A DNA stretch of 64,000 bases from Amycolatopsis sp. A133. Lineage in GTDB: Bacteria > Actinomycetota > Actinomycetes > Mycobacteriales > Pseudonocardiaceae. The notes under the pieces are model-generated. The model saw only the letters and a program-made list of their open reading frames with translations. It made no database searches and was not told the DNA's origin. A program made the position numbers and the translations under genes. Positions 9,718 through 19,183 of the stretch are shown here, piece by piece. Where the stretch lies: assembly GCF_031082405.1 (NCBI RefSeq), contig NZ_JAVHJU010000066.1:49325-113324 (forward strand). The letters are read 5' to 3'. Every line of letters starts with the position of its first letter. Position 1 is the first letter of the stretch.

Positions 9718-11265
9718 GTGGAGCGGGTGCAGGTGCTGGTCGTCGGCGCTGGGCTGGGTGGACTGTCGGCGGCGTTGTTCCTGGCGCAGGCGGGGGTGGA
9801 CGTGCTGGCCGTCGAGCGGCACGCGGGGACGTCGGTCCACCCGCGCGCCGCCGGGCAGAACTGGCGCACGATGGAGTTGTTCCACTGGGCGGGAATCGAC
9901 CGCGAGGTGCGGGCGGCGAGCCCGCGGGCGTCGCAGGGGCTGCGGATCACCGTCGCGACCAGCCTGGCCGGCCGGGTGCTGCACCGGCTCGTCGAGGACG
10001 GCAGCGAGTTCGACGTCTCGGCCTCGACGACGCTGCCCGCCGCCATGGCCGGCCAGGACGTCGTGGAGCCGATCCTGCTGGCGCACGCGGAAAAGGCCGG
10101 CGCGCGGGTGGCGTTCCGGACCGAACTGACCGGCCTCACCCAGGACGACGACGGCGTCACCGCGACGCTGCGCCACCGCGAGTCCGGCGAGGAAACCGTG
10201 GTGCACGCGGACTACGTCGTCGCCGCCGACGGCGGGCGCAGCGGGATCCGGGAGCGGCTCGGCATCGGGACCACCGGGGTGGACGCGCTGAGCCACTGCC
10301 TCGGCGTGGTGTTCGACGCCGACCTCGGCGACCGCGTCCAGGCGGGGGTGGCCGACCTGTTCTACCTGCAGCACCCGGACTTCACCGCCGGGTTCGTCAC
10401 CACCGACGTGCCGAACCGGTACGTCTTCGCCCCGGACTACTTCCCCGACCGCGGCGAACGCCCGGCCGACTTCACACACGACCGGCTCGTGGCGATGATC
10501 CGCGCCGCCACCGACCTGCCGGAACTGGACCCGGAGATCGTCTGGACCGGCTCGTGGGAAGTTGCCGCGCGGCTCTCCGACCGGTTCCGCTCCGGGCGGG
10601 TCTTCCTGGTCGGCGACGCGGCGAAGGTGACCCCGCCGACCGGCGGGATGGGCGGCAACACGGCGGTCGGCGACGCCGCGGACATCGCGTGGAAGCTCGC
10701 CGCGGTGCTGCGCGGCGAAGCGGGGCCGGCGCTGCTCGACACCTACGAAGCCGAGCGGAAGCCGATCGCGCGGATGGTCGTCGACACGTCGCTGCACAAC
10801 ATGAAGCAGCGCATGCACCCCGATCTCGACGTCTCCGGGCTGACGAAGGCCGAAGACCAGCTCGCGATCCTCCTCGGGTTCCGCTACCGCTCGACGGCGG
10901 TGCTCCCGGAGGAGCCGGACGACGGCGAGCGCGTCGAGGACGTGGCGTCCCCGACCGGGCGGCCCGGCTTCCGGGCGCCGAGCCTGGAGTCCACTGTGGA
11001 CCTCTTCGGGCACTCGTGGGTGCTGCTGTGCGCCACCGACGGCACGCGGTGGCAGCCGGCCGCGGCGGACATCGCGGCGGAGCTGGGCGTCCGCCTCGAC
11101 AGCCACGTGCTCGACGACGACGTCTTCGCCGCTCGTTACGGCCTGTCGGCGGGCGGCGCTTCGCTGGTGCGGCCCGACGGCATCGTCGCGTGGCGGTCCC
11201 CGGAACCGGCCGGGGACCCCGCCGGCGAGCTGTGGCGGGTCCTGACGGCGGTGTTGTCCCGTTAG
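9718..11265 (+). CDS. FAD-dependent aromatic hydroxylase (PheA/TfdB family)
   Basis: A flavoprotein monooxygenase of about 515 residues. The N-terminal Rossmann motif is VLVVGAGLGGLSAALFL, the middle block is VVAADGGRSGIRERLG, and the second FAD block is VFLVGDAAKVTPPTGGMGGN. The C-terminal thioredoxin-like part matches aromatic polyketide or phenol hydroxylases. GTG at 9718 is preferred because GGAGG lies 8 nt upstream; ATG at 9703 overlaps that ribosome site. It should insert oxygen into an aromatic substrate using NAD(P)H. No polyketide genes are nearby, so a detoxifying or catabolic role is possible. Confidence 0.88.
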   Translation: MERVQVLVVGAGLGGLSAALFLAQAGVDVLAVERHAGTSVHPRAAGQNWRTMELFHWAGIDREVRAASPRASQGLRITVATSLAGRVLHRLVEDGSEFDVSASTTLPAAMAGQDVVEPILLAHAEKAGARVAFRTELTGLTQDDDGVTATLRHRESGEETVVHADYVVAADGGRSGIRERLGIGTTGVDALSHCLGVVFDADLGDRVQAGVADLFYLQHPDFTAGFVTTDVPNRYVFAPDYFPDRGERPADFTHDRLVAMIRAATDLPELDPEIVWTGSWEVAARLSDRFRSGRVFLVGDAAKVTPPTGGMGGNTAVGDAADIAWKLAAVLRGEAGPALLDTYEAERKPIARMVVDTSLHNMKQRMHPDLDVSGLTKAEDQLAILLGFRYRSTAVLPEEPDDGERVEDVASPTGRPGFRAPSLESTVDLFGHSWVLLCATDGTRWQPAAADIAAELGVRLDSHVLDDDVFAARYGLSAGGASLVRPDGIVAWRSPEPAGDPAGELWRVLTAVLSR

Positions 11266-11319
11266 CCGCCCTGACGACCCTACCGAGCCATTCCCCGGTT
11301 CCTCGGCGAGAATGCTCCC

Positions 11320-12876
11320 GTGGTTTCGGTGCGCAACGTGGTCGACCGGGTGGGGCCGACGCTGCTCCACGCGCTCCAGGTGCCCGAAGACTCGCCCGCG
11401 GTCGCCGACGTCGTCATCGCCGAACCCGGCGGTGCCCTCACCCTGGCCGCCGGCGACCTCGTCCTCGGCGTTGCCACGACCGGGCCCGAAGACGCCGCCG
11501 AACTGGTGAAGCAGAGCGCCGCACAGGGCGCCGCCGCCGTCCTGCTCAAGCCGCCGCTGGCCGCAAAACCGGCGGTGAAGCGGGCCGCGAAGGCCAGCGG
11601 GATCGCGCTGATCCAGGTGCACGCCGCGACGTCGTGGGCACAGCTGGTCTGGCTGCTGCGGACCGTCCTCGACGCCCTCGCCGACGAGTCGGAGGACCTC
11701 GACCCCGGGTCCGGCGACCTGTTCCGGCTCGCCGACGCCGTCGCAAGCGTCGTCGACGCGCCGGTGACCATCGAGGACACCAACTCGCGCGTGCTCGCCT
11801 ACTCCGCGCGCCAGGACCTGACCGACCCCGCCCGCGTCGCCACGATCATGGGCCGCCGCATCCCCGACGACGTGCTCGCGCGGTTCCGGTCGCGCGGGGT
11901 GTTCCGGGAGCTCTCCCGCGGCCGGCAGACGATCTTCGTCCCGGCGCAGCGCGACGGCACGCTGCCGCGGCTGATCGTGCCGATCCGGATGGGCGGCGAG
12001 CTGCTCGGGTCGATGTGGGCGGTGGTCGCCGGGCCCGTGTCCGACGAGCGCGCGGCCGCGTTCGCCGACGCCGCCCCCGTCGTCGCGCTGCACCTGCTGC
12101 GGCGCCGCGCGCACACCGACGCGCAGCGCCGCGCGTCGGCCGAGCTGCTGCGCACGGTGCTCGAAGGCCGCGCGAACCCGCGCAAGGCGATGGCGGAGCT
12201 GGACCTGTCCGACGAGCCGCACCGCGTGGTCGTCATCGAGGTCACCGGCGGCGACGGGCGCGACGCCGAAGGGCTGCGGCTCGCCCTGCTCGAACGGATC
12301 TCCCAGGGCATCGGCAGCCGTCCGGTGGCGACCGAGCTCGCCGGGCTGCTCTACGCCGTGGTGCCCGACCGGCCGGGGCCGGGCGGCTGGGCCGAGCTGC
12401 GGCAGGCCCTGGAAGCGCAGCCGGCGTCCCGGCGCGGTGGCGCCCCGCGCGCGGCGGCGGGCGCACCCGCCGAGATCGGCGACCTCTCGGTGTCCCGCGC
12501 CCAGGCCGACGAAGCCCTCGGCCTGCTGCGCGCCGAAATCCTCGGCGAGCGCGTGATCGCCTTCGACGAGGCCTGGACGGCGTTGACGCTGCACCGCGGC
12601 GCGACGGCGGCGGCCGCGGCCAAGGTCGCCGACCTCGGTCCGCTGAGCACGCTGCGCGCGCACGACGAAGCGGGCAAAGCGGGCTACGTCGAGACGCTCT
12701 ACGAGTGGCTGCGGCACCCCGGCGACCCGCGGGCGGCGGCGCGGGAGCTGCGGATCCACCCGAACACCCTGCGGTACCGGATGCGGAAGCTGCTCGAGCT
12801 GGTGCCGCTGGACCTCGACGACCCCGACGTCCGGCTGGCGCTGCTCACCCAGCTGGTCGCCATCCGCTGGAGCTGA
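11320..12876 (+). CDS. PucR-family transcriptional regulator
   Basis: A 518-residue regulator starting at GTG. The C-terminus has the PucR/CdaR-type helix-turn-helix: a helix with AAARELRIHPNTLRYRMRKL followed by LDDPDVRLALLTQLVA. The N-terminal 130 residues look like a PucR-like ligand domain, and the middle like a GAF-type domain (VASVVDAPVTIEDTNSRVL). It follows the FAD hydroxylase by 54 nt and may control it, but no operator is evident. The ligand is unknown. Confidence 0.88.
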   Translation: MVSVRNVVDRVGPTLLHALQVPEDSPAVADVVIAEPGGALTLAAGDLVLGVATTGPEDAAELVKQSAAQGAAAVLLKPPLAAKPAVKRAAKASGIALIQVHAATSWAQLVWLLRTVLDALADESEDLDPGSGDLFRLADAVASVVDAPVTIEDTNSRVLAYSARQDLTDPARVATIMGRRIPDDVLARFRSRGVFRELSRGRQTIFVPAQRDGTLPRLIVPIRMGGELLGSMWAVVAGPVSDERAAAFADAAPVVALHLLRRRAHTDAQRRASAELLRTVLEGRANPRKAMAELDLSDEPHRVVVIEVTGGDGRDAEGLRLALLERISQGIGSRPVATELAGLLYAVVPDRPGPGGWAELRQALEAQPASRRGGAPRAAAGAPAEIGDLSVSRAQADEALGLLRAEILGERVIAFDEAWTALTLHRGATAAAAAKVADLGPLSTLRAHDEAGKAGYVETLYEWLRHPGDPRAAARELRIHPNTLRYRMRKLLELVPLDLDDPDVRLALLTQLVAIRWS

Positions 12877-13040
12877 TGGGCCGTTCGGCCCAGCGTCCGG
12901 CTTATGCGTTACTCCGCATGGATCGCGCCGATCGTTCGGATTGTCTTTTCCAGCCGAAAGATGGTGGATTCGGGGGGTCGTGTGCCGCATTTTCTCTTCA
13001 CCACCCCGGGTAGCCGGGTCGTTGCAAGAGGAGTTCCGCC

Positions 13041-13961
13041 ATGAGCAGTGCGAAGCGGTTCGGCAAGGCCGTCAAGCTGGGTGCGGTGTCCGCGCTCTCC
13101 CTGGTCGCCTTGACCGTCCCGGCCGCAGGAGCCGGGAGCGCCGTCGCGGCGCCCAGCGGCGACTGCTTCACCCCCGCCCACGCCGCGGACCGCAGCAAGG
13201 ACGGCCACGCCGGCACGGTGTCCCCGGCGGAGGCGGCCCGCATCGAGGCGGACATGCAGAGCAAGCTCGCCGGCAAGCGCACGGCGCGGTCGGCCGAGGT
13301 CGCCGCCGCGGTCTCGATCCCGGTGTACTTCCACGTGATCACCAGCGGCTCGGCCGGCAACCTGCCGGCGTCGGCGATCACCAAGCAGATCTCGGTCCTG
13401 AACAGCGCGTACGCGTCGAGCGGCTTCAGCTTCTCGCTCGTGAGCACGGACTACACGAACAACTCCACCTGGTACAACGGCATCACCGACGGCACCTCGG
13501 CCGAGCGCAACATGAAGAACGCGCTGCGCAAGGGCGGCAAGAACGCGCTGAACGTCTACACCGCCAGCCTCGGCGACGACCTGCTCGGCTGGGCGACGTT
13601 CCCGTCCAGCTACAACTCCCAGCCGAAGCTGGACGGCGTGGTCCTCCTCGACGAGTCCCTCCCGGGCCGGTCGGCCGCGAACTACAACGAGGGCGACACG
13701 GCCACGCACGAGGTCGGCCACTGGATGGGCCTGTACCACACGTTCCAGGGCGGCTGCTCCGGTTCGGGCGACTACGTGTCGGACACGCCGGCCGAAGCGA
13801 CGGCGACGTCCGGCTGCCCGACGGGCAAGGACACCTGCACGTCGACGGGCAAGGACCCGGTGCACAACTTCATGGACTACAGCTACGACAGCTGCATGTA
13901 CGAGTTCACCGCGGGCCAGACGACGCGGATGAAGAACGCTTGGTCGGCGTACCGCGCCTGA
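13041..13961 (+). CDS. Secreted M43-family zinc metalloprotease
   Basis: A 306-residue secreted protease. A signal peptide ends near residue 37 (VAAPSG) and is followed by a short pro-region. The zinc motif HEVGHWMGLYH begins at His223, with a Met-turn FMDYSYD near residue 280, as in the pappalysin/cytophagalysin (M43) group. Cys residues around the active site (GGCSGSGD, SGCPTG, DTC, DSC) suggest two disulfides. The ATG at 13041 has an AGAGGAG ribosome site. A 16-bp-stem hairpin follows. It probably degrades extracellular protein. Confidence 0.92.
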   Translation: MSSAKRFGKAVKLGAVSALSLVALTVPAAGAGSAVAAPSGDCFTPAHAADRSKDGHAGTVSPAEAARIEADMQSKLAGKRTARSAEVAAAVSIPVYFHVITSGSAGNLPASAITKQISVLNSAYASSGFSFSLVSTDYTNNSTWYNGITDGTSAERNMKNALRKGGKNALNVYTASLGDDLLGWATFPSSYNSQPKLDGVVLLDESLPGRSAANYNEGDTATHEVGHWMGLYHTFQGGCSGSGDYVSDTPAEATATSGCPTGKDTCTSTGKDPVHNFMDYSYDSCMYEFTAGQTTRMKNAWSAYRA

Positions 13962-13986
13962 CGCTCCGCTTCCCGCGGCGGAATCC

Positions 13987-14023
13987 GTGAAGGCCTCCTC
14001 GAGCTCTTCGAGGAGGCCTTCAC
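13987..14023. terminator. Bidirectional terminator containing the PPOX stop codon
   Basis: A perfect 16-bp stem, GTGAAGGCCTCCTCGA paired with its complement at 14008-14023, with a 5-nt loop. It lies between the convergent protease and PPOX genes. The PPOX stop codon (14020-14022) is inside the right arm, so the hairpin is partly coding. Confidence 0.85.
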
Positions 14024-14427
14024 GGCACCCGGTAGCTCAGGTCGTGCGCGACCAGCCGTGACGGCCGCAGGTACACCCAAACCGCGCCGACGTCCCCGTG
14101 CAGGTACTCGCGGAACCGCGGATCCCACCGCTGCTCATCGGCCCCCAGGTACCGCACCAGCTTCCGGCGACCACGCGCCACGTCGAACGGGACCAGCTCC
14201 GCGTCACCACTCGCCAAAACCTGCACCACCACGCCGGTGTCAAGCTCACAGACATCGACCGTCAGCGCAATCCGCGGCCGCTCGCGAAGAAGCGCCGGCA
14301 GGCGGGACCACGGGCCGCTGAGGATCCAGAACGCGCCGTCCTCCCAGAGGTACCACGTGGGCCGGACCGTGGGTCCGTCCGTCGCCACCCGGGCCGTGAG
14401 CGGCCGGGCCAGGAAGTCGTCGATCAC
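14020..14427 (-). CDS. PPOX-class (pyridoxamine 5'-phosphate oxidase-like) flavin/F420-binding protein
   Basis: A 135-residue split-barrel protein. The start ARPLTARVATDGPTVRPTWYLW is followed by a strand with FWILSGPWSRLPALLRERPRI, the usual pattern of small PPOX or F420-binding proteins. The GTG at 14427 overlaps the stop of the upstream oxidoreductase by 4 bp (GTGA), so translation is coupled. The stop codon lies inside a terminator hairpin. It may bind FMN or F420 and act on the same small molecule as its partner; the substrate is unknown. Confidence 0.75.
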   Translation of the reverse strand: MIDDFLARPLTARVATDGPTVRPTWYLWEDGAFWILSGPWSRLPALLRERPRIALTVDVCELDTGVVVQVLASGDAELVPFDVARGRRKLVRYLGADEQRWDPRFREYLHGDVGAVWVYLRPSRLVAHDLSYRVP

Positions 14428-15359
14428 GGCACCAGCAGCGTCTTTCCCACCGCCGCGCGCGACTCGATCGCCGCGTGCGCGTCCGCCGCCTTCTCCAGCG
14501 GGAACCGCTGCCCGATCACCGGCACCAACCGCCCCTCCGCCGCCGCGGCCAGTGCCGACTCCGTGAACGCACGCAGTTCCGCCGGTCCCCCGATCGACCG
14601 CACCAGCGAAACTCCGCGCGCCGCAGCGTCCTCTTCGGACACTTCGGCCCACGATCCGCCCGCCAGCCCGTACACCGCCATCCGGCCGCCCGGGCGCAGC
14701 AGCCCGAACGCCGCCGTGCCGATCTCGCCACCCACGCCGTCGAACACGATGTCCACGGAACCCACCGAGGACGTCCAGTCCGGCCGCAAGTAGTCGACCA
14801 CCAGGTCGGCCCCGGGAACCCGGGCCACCTTCGCCGGCCCGCCCGCCGCGCCGATCACGAACGCGCCCGCCGCCTTCGCCAGCTGCACCAGCAGGCCGCC
14901 GACGCCGCCCGCCGCCGCCTCGACCAGGACTCGATCGCCCGGGCGCACCCTGGTCGCATGCACCAAGCCGGTCGCGGTCCGGCCGTCCGCGAGCACCGCC
15001 ACCGCCGCGTCGAGCGACAGCGCGGGTGGCACCTCGAACACCGCCGCCGCGTCGACCGCGACGCGCTCGGCGTACCCACCCGACCCGCCGGTCGACGTGA
15101 CCACCCGCTGCCCCGCCAGCCCGGGGTCCACCCCCGCGCCGACCGCGCTGATCACGCCGCCGACGCCGTTGCCGGGGATCAGCGGCAACGCCGCCCGGAA
15201 CGGCCCCGGAGCACCCGCCCGGAACTGCGTCTCCACGAACGTGGTGTTGACGAACACCACCTCCACGAGCACCTGGCCCGGCCCCGCGACCGGGTCCGGC
15301 GCCTCCCCCGGTACCAGGACTTCCGGACCGCCGAACTCCCGCAACCACACCGCACGCAT
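14424..15359 (-). CDS. Zinc-type alcohol dehydrogenase / quinone oxidoreductase
   Basis: A 311-residue medium-chain reductase of the quinone oxidoreductase type. MRAVWLREFGGPEVL is the family start, so ATG at 15359 is preferred to an upstream ATG seven codons earlier. The NADPH-binding loop is AAAGGVGGLLVQLAK. The structural and catalytic zinc cysteines are absent, as in QOR. It is the first gene of a pair with the PPOX-like gene. Confidence 0.88.
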   Translation of the reverse strand: MRAVWLREFGGPEVLVPGEAPDPVAGPGQVLVEVVFVNTTFVETQFRAGAPGPFRAALPLIPGNGVGGVISAVGAGVDPGLAGQRVVTSTGGSGGYAERVAVDAAAVFEVPPALSLDAAVAVLADGRTATGLVHATRVRPGDRVLVEAAAGGVGGLLVQLAKAAGAFVIGAAGGPAKVARVPGADLVVDYLRPDWTSSVGSVDIVFDGVGGEIGTAAFGLLRPGGRMAVYGLAGGSWAEVSEEDAAARGVSLVRSIGGPAELRAFTESALAAAAEGRLVPVIGQRFPLEKAADAHAAIESRAAVGKTLLVP

Positions 15360-15531
15360 ACCGACACGCTGCAACCTCAAGTGAAGTCGAAGTCAAGCGT
15401 CTTGTCCCAACAGCACTACGAATGCGGCGGAGAACTGTCCGGTCAGCACGATGACACCGCCGTCCGGGTGGTTCACCGTGAGTGGTAACACCGCACCGAT
15501 TCCGGACGCAGACCGACCCAGGAGGCCGACC

Positions 15532-16647
15532 GTGCGTATCGCCGTTCCCCGTGAAATCAAGAAGCACGAATACCGGGTCGCGCTGACTCCGGCGGGGGTG
15601 CACGAGCTGGTCGGCCGCGGGCACGACGTCTTCGTCGAGACCGGTGCCGGGGTGGGTTCGTCGATCACCGACGAGGAGTACGTCGCCGCCGGTGCGAAGG
15701 TCCTCGCCACCGCCGACGAGACCTGGGCCGAGGGTGAGCTCGTCCTCAAGGTCAAGGAACCGATCGCCGAGGAGTACCCCCGGCTGCGGGCGGACCAGGT
15801 CCTCTTCACCTACCTGCACATCGCCGCCGACCGCCCGCTGACCGACGCGCTCCTGGCCGCCGGCACCACCGCGATCGCCTACGAGACGGTGCAGACCGCG
15901 AGCGGCGCCCTGCCGCTGCTCGCCCCGATGTCCGAGGTCGCGGGCCGGCTGGCCCCGCAGGTCGGTGCGTTCTCGCTGATGAAGCCGAGCGGTGGCCGCG
16001 GCGTGCTGCCCGGCGGCATCCCCGGCGTGCACCCGGCGCGCGTCGTTGTCATCGGCGGCGGGGTCGCGGGCCTGAACGCCGCCCGCGTCGCGCTGGGCCT
16101 CGGTTCGGACGTCGAAATCCTCGACACCAACGTCGACCGCCTCCGCCAGATCGACCACGACTTCGGCCCCGGCATCCGCACGGTGACGTCGACCCGGTTC
16201 TCGGTCGAGGAGGCCGTGCTGCAGGCCGACCTGGTGATCGGTGCGGTCCTCGTCCCGGGCGCGAAGGCGCCGAAGCTGGTCTCGAACGAGCTCGTCGCCC
16301 GCATGAAGCCGGGCAGCGTGCTCGTCGACATCGCGATCGACCAGGGCGGCTGCTTCGCCGACTCGCGTCCGACCACGCACGACGACCCGACCTACACCGT
16401 GCACGAGTCCGTCTTCTACTGCGTCGCGAACATGCCGGGCGCGGTGCCCCGGACGTCGACCTACGGCCTCACGAACGTCACGCTGCCCTACGCGGTCCAG
16501 CTGGCCGAGCACGGCTGGAAGGCCGCGCTGCAGGCGGACGCCGCGCTGGCGAAGGGTCTCAACACCCACGCCGGCGCCCTGACGAACGGCCCGGTCGCGG
16601 TGGCCCACGACCTGCCGCACACGCCGCTGGACACCGTCCTCGCCTGA
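15532..16647 (+). CDS. ald: Alanine dehydrogenase
   Basis: A 371-residue enzyme that interconverts L-alanine and pyruvate plus ammonia with NAD. It begins VRIAVPREIKKHEYRVALTP at GTG 15532, 6 nt after an AGGAGG ribosome site; an upstream in-frame ATG is unlikely. Substrate-binding Lys and catalytic His regions (FTYLHIAAD) and the nucleotide loop VVIGGGVAGLNAARVALGLG are present. The length equals the family standard. It links carbon and nitrogen metabolism and NAD recycling. Confidence 0.96.
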   Translation: MRIAVPREIKKHEYRVALTPAGVHELVGRGHDVFVETGAGVGSSITDEEYVAAGAKVLATADETWAEGELVLKVKEPIAEEYPRLRADQVLFTYLHIAADRPLTDALLAAGTTAIAYETVQTASGALPLLAPMSEVAGRLAPQVGAFSLMKPSGGRGVLPGGIPGVHPARVVVIGGGVAGLNAARVALGLGSDVEILDTNVDRLRQIDHDFGPGIRTVTSTRFSVEEAVLQADLVIGAVLVPGAKAPKLVSNELVARMKPGSVLVDIAIDQGGCFADSRPTTHDDPTYTVHESVFYCVANMPGAVPRTSTYGLTNVTLPYAVQLAEHGWKAALQADAALAKGLNTHAGALTNGPVAVAHDLPHTPLDTVLA

Positions 16648-16648
16648 C

Positions 16649-17779
16649 CTACCTCACCCGAGCGGGTTCCTGTCGCACCGCGGCAGGAGCCCGCTCCCCT
16701 TTCTTCCGGCGAACCCCGCCCAGCAGCCGCCGCCCGAAGGCGATCGCGGGCAGCTCGACCCACCGCCGCAGCCCGCACGCGAAGAGCAGCGCGACGGCCG
16801 ACGTCGCCACGGCCTTGCCCAGCCCGGTCGGGAACAGCAGGCCGGTCACGCCCGCGGCCCCGGTCTGGGTGAGGTACAGCGCGTACGACCGGTCGCCGAG
16901 GTAGGTCAGCGGACGGCTCGACAGCACCCGCCGGACCGGCCCCTGCGCGATCACCGCCACCAGCAGCAGCGCCGACCCGGCCGCGTAGATCGGCACGACG
17001 AACTGCCAGTGGCCGCCGAGCTGCTGCCCGAGCGGCTTGACCGACAGCTGCAGCACGCCGAACCCGAGCGCGACCAGCACCGCCGCGGCCGGGCTGGTCA
17101 GCGGCCGGAACACGGCGAACCCGCGCGGGTGGTGCAGCGCCAGCGCGAGCAGGCAGCCGACGACCAGCGAGCAGTAGTGCACGCTGAGCTCGGCCCACCG
17201 CTGCGACGGCGCGAGCGGCAACGCTCCGAAGAGGACACCGGTCACCACGCCCGCGGCGATCAGCAGGCGCAGCGCGGTCTTGCCGGTGCGAGCGAACGAC
17301 GTCAGCACGAGCAGCGCGGGCCAGACGAGGTAGAACTTCTCCTCCACCCCCAGCGACCACGAGGTCGGGTACGGCGTGTTGTAGCCGACGAGCTCGTTGC
17401 CGAAGACCAGGTAGAACGGCATCGCGTCGGCCAGCCGGCTGCTCTGGTACGACCCGGCGAGCGTGACGGCCAGCGCCGTCAGGCCGAGCAGCAGGAAGTA
17501 CACCGGCATGATCCGGAAGACGCGGCGGACGTAGAAGCCGCGCAGCGAAACGACGCCGGTGCGGTCCTCTTCGCGCAGCGCCAGCGTGGTGATCAGGAAG
17601 CCGGACAGCACGAAGAACAGCTGGACGGCGATCCAGCCCTGCAGCCGGTCGGCGACCGGGCCGCCGTAGTGGAAGAACACGACGGCCAGCGCGGCGAGCG
17701 CGCGCAGGCCGGTCAGGCCGGGGAACCACGACGAAGCCCGGTATTCGGCGTGGTCGAGGGGCCGCCAGGAGAGGGTCAT
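16649..17779 (-). CDS. Acyltransferase family 3 membrane protein (OafA/YrhL-like)
   Basis: A 376-residue integral membrane acyltransferase with about ten hydrophobic helices. The family opening is PGLTGLRALAALAVVFFHYG, with the conserved His near residue 42, followed by FFVLSGFLIT and a cytosolic loop LRGFYVRRVFRIMPVYF. It should move acyl groups onto a surface polysaccharide, lipid or antibiotic. It ends 1 nt from the end of the convergent ald gene, and no terminator separates them. Confidence 0.9.
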   Translation of the reverse strand: MTLSWRPLDHAEYRASSWFPGLTGLRALAALAVVFFHYGGPVADRLQGWIAVQLFFVLSGFLITTLALREEDRTGVVSLRGFYVRRVFRIMPVYFLLLGLTALAVTLAGSYQSSRLADAMPFYLVFGNELVGYNTPYPTSWSLGVEEKFYLVWPALLVLTSFARTGKTALRLLIAAGVVTGVLFGALPLAPSQRWAELSVHYCSLVVGCLLALALHHPRGFAVFRPLTSPAAAVLVALGFGVLQLSVKPLGQQLGGHWQFVVPIYAAGSALLLVAVIAQGPVRRVLSSRPLTYLGDRSYALYLTQTGAAGVTGLLFPTGLGKAVATSAVALLFACGLRRWVELPAIAFGRRLLGGVRRKKGERAPAAVRQEPARVR

Positions 17780-17824
17780 GCCCGCAGCGTCGATCTTGGC
17801 CGCTGAACGGAGCCTGAAGCGCGC

Positions 17825-19183
17825 TTAAGACGTCTTCAGCTCCGGGAACCGGACGACGAACCGGCTCCGGTCCTCGACCGCGGCCGTGCCGCCGTGGGCC
17901 CGGGCGATGTCGGCGACGATGGCCAGGCCCAGGCCCGAACCGCCGTCGTCGCGGTCGCGGGCGTCGTCCAGCCGGACGAAGCGGTCGAAGACGCGCTCGC
18001 GGTCCGCTTCGGGGACACCCGGTCCGTCGTCCTCGACCGCCAGGACCACCTGTCCGTCCACTGCGGACACCGTGACGGCGACGCGGGAGACGGCGTGCCG
18101 CTGCGCGTTGTCGACGAGGTTGCGGACGAGCCGCTCCAGCCGCGACCGGTGGCCGCGCACCGACGGCGTCCCGGTGATCTCGACGTCGATCCCGTTCCGG
18201 CCGTCCACCACGGCACCGACCACTTCGGACAGTGCGACGGGCCGCTGCCGGTCCGGGCCTGCGTGGTCGAGCTTGCCGAGCAGGACGAGGTCGGCGACGA
18301 GGTCCTGCAGCCGGATGACGTCGAGCAGCGCGTTCCCGCAGGCCTGCTGCCAATCGATCCGGCCGGGGTGGGCCAAGAGCACTTCGAGCTGGGTCCGCAG
18401 CGAAGCGAGCGGGGTGCGCAGTTCGTGCGACGCGTCCGAGGTGAACCGGCTCTGCCGCGTGACGGCCTCGTCGAGCCGGGCGAGCATGGTGTTCATCGTC
18501 CCGGCCAGCCGCGCGATCTCGTCGCCGGTGCGCGGGTCCGGGACCCGGCGGCCCAAGTCCTGCGCGCCGATCCCGGCGACCTCGCCGCGGATGGCCTCGA
18601 CCGGGCGCAGCGACCGGCGCACGGCGAGCCACGCGATGACGCCGATGAGCAGCGCGACCGCGGGCACCCCGGCCGCGAGCACGGTTTGGACGGAATCGGC
18701 CGCTGCCTGCCCCTCGGGGTCGATCTCCGCGCCGGCGAACACGTCGTACTCGCTGTCGCCGCTGTCGGCGTGCACGACGTGCAGGGTGAGGTCGTCGTCG
18801 AGCCCGCGCAGCTCGGGCGCGCAGCCGACGGACCCCTGCGCGGACCGGTCGTACTGGTAGGGCCGCAGGATGACTTCGGTGTCGTAGGCGGCCAGCGTCG
18901 CTTCCCGCAGGACCGGGCAGGACGCGACCGACACGCCCCGCTGGTCCTTGACCTCGTAGATCGAGTCGCGGACGAGCAGCGCGAGGTCGGCGGGCCGGGC
19001 GCCGGTGTTCAGCAGCTGGACGACGGCGTCGGCGTGGGCGTCGGCGAGCTGGGTGGCAGCGGTCTCGAGGCGGCTGCGCGTCTGCAGGACGAACCACACC
19101 GACACGGCGCCGAGCGCCACGGCGGAGGCGGCGAAAGCCGTGACGGCGACGCGGAACCGGGTGGAGCGCCAGAAATCAGGCAC
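17825..19183 (-). CDS. Sensor histidine kinase
   Basis: A 452-residue membrane kinase. An N-terminal transmembrane helix, an extracytoplasmic domain of about 140 residues with two Cys, and a second helix (AGVPAVALLIGVIAWLAV) lead to HAMP, a dimerisation box with FTSDASHELRTPLASL (phospho-His), and an ATPase domain with N, D-G-PG and GLGLAI motifs. The start overlaps the stop of the response regulator gene by 8 bp. The signal is unknown; the two Cys in the sensor may form a disulfide. Confidence 0.93.
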   Translation of the reverse strand: MPDFWRSTRFRVAVTAFAASAVALGAVSVWFVLQTRSRLETAATQLADAHADAVVQLLNTGARPADLALLVRDSIYEVKDQRGVSVASCPVLREATLAAYDTEVILRPYQYDRSAQGSVGCAPELRGLDDDLTLHVVHADSGDSEYDVFAGAEIDPEGQAAADSVQTVLAAGVPAVALLIGVIAWLAVRRSLRPVEAIRGEVAGIGAQDLGRRVPDPRTGDEIARLAGTMNTMLARLDEAVTRQSRFTSDASHELRTPLASLRTQLEVLLAHPGRIDWQQACGNALLDVIRLQDLVADLVLLGKLDHAGPDRQRPVALSEVVGAVVDGRNGIDVEITGTPSVRGHRSRLERLVRNLVDNAQRHAVSRVAVTVSAVDGQVVLAVEDDGPGVPEADRERVFDRFVRLDDARDRDDGGSGLGLAIVADIARAHGGTAAVEDRSRFVVRFPELKTS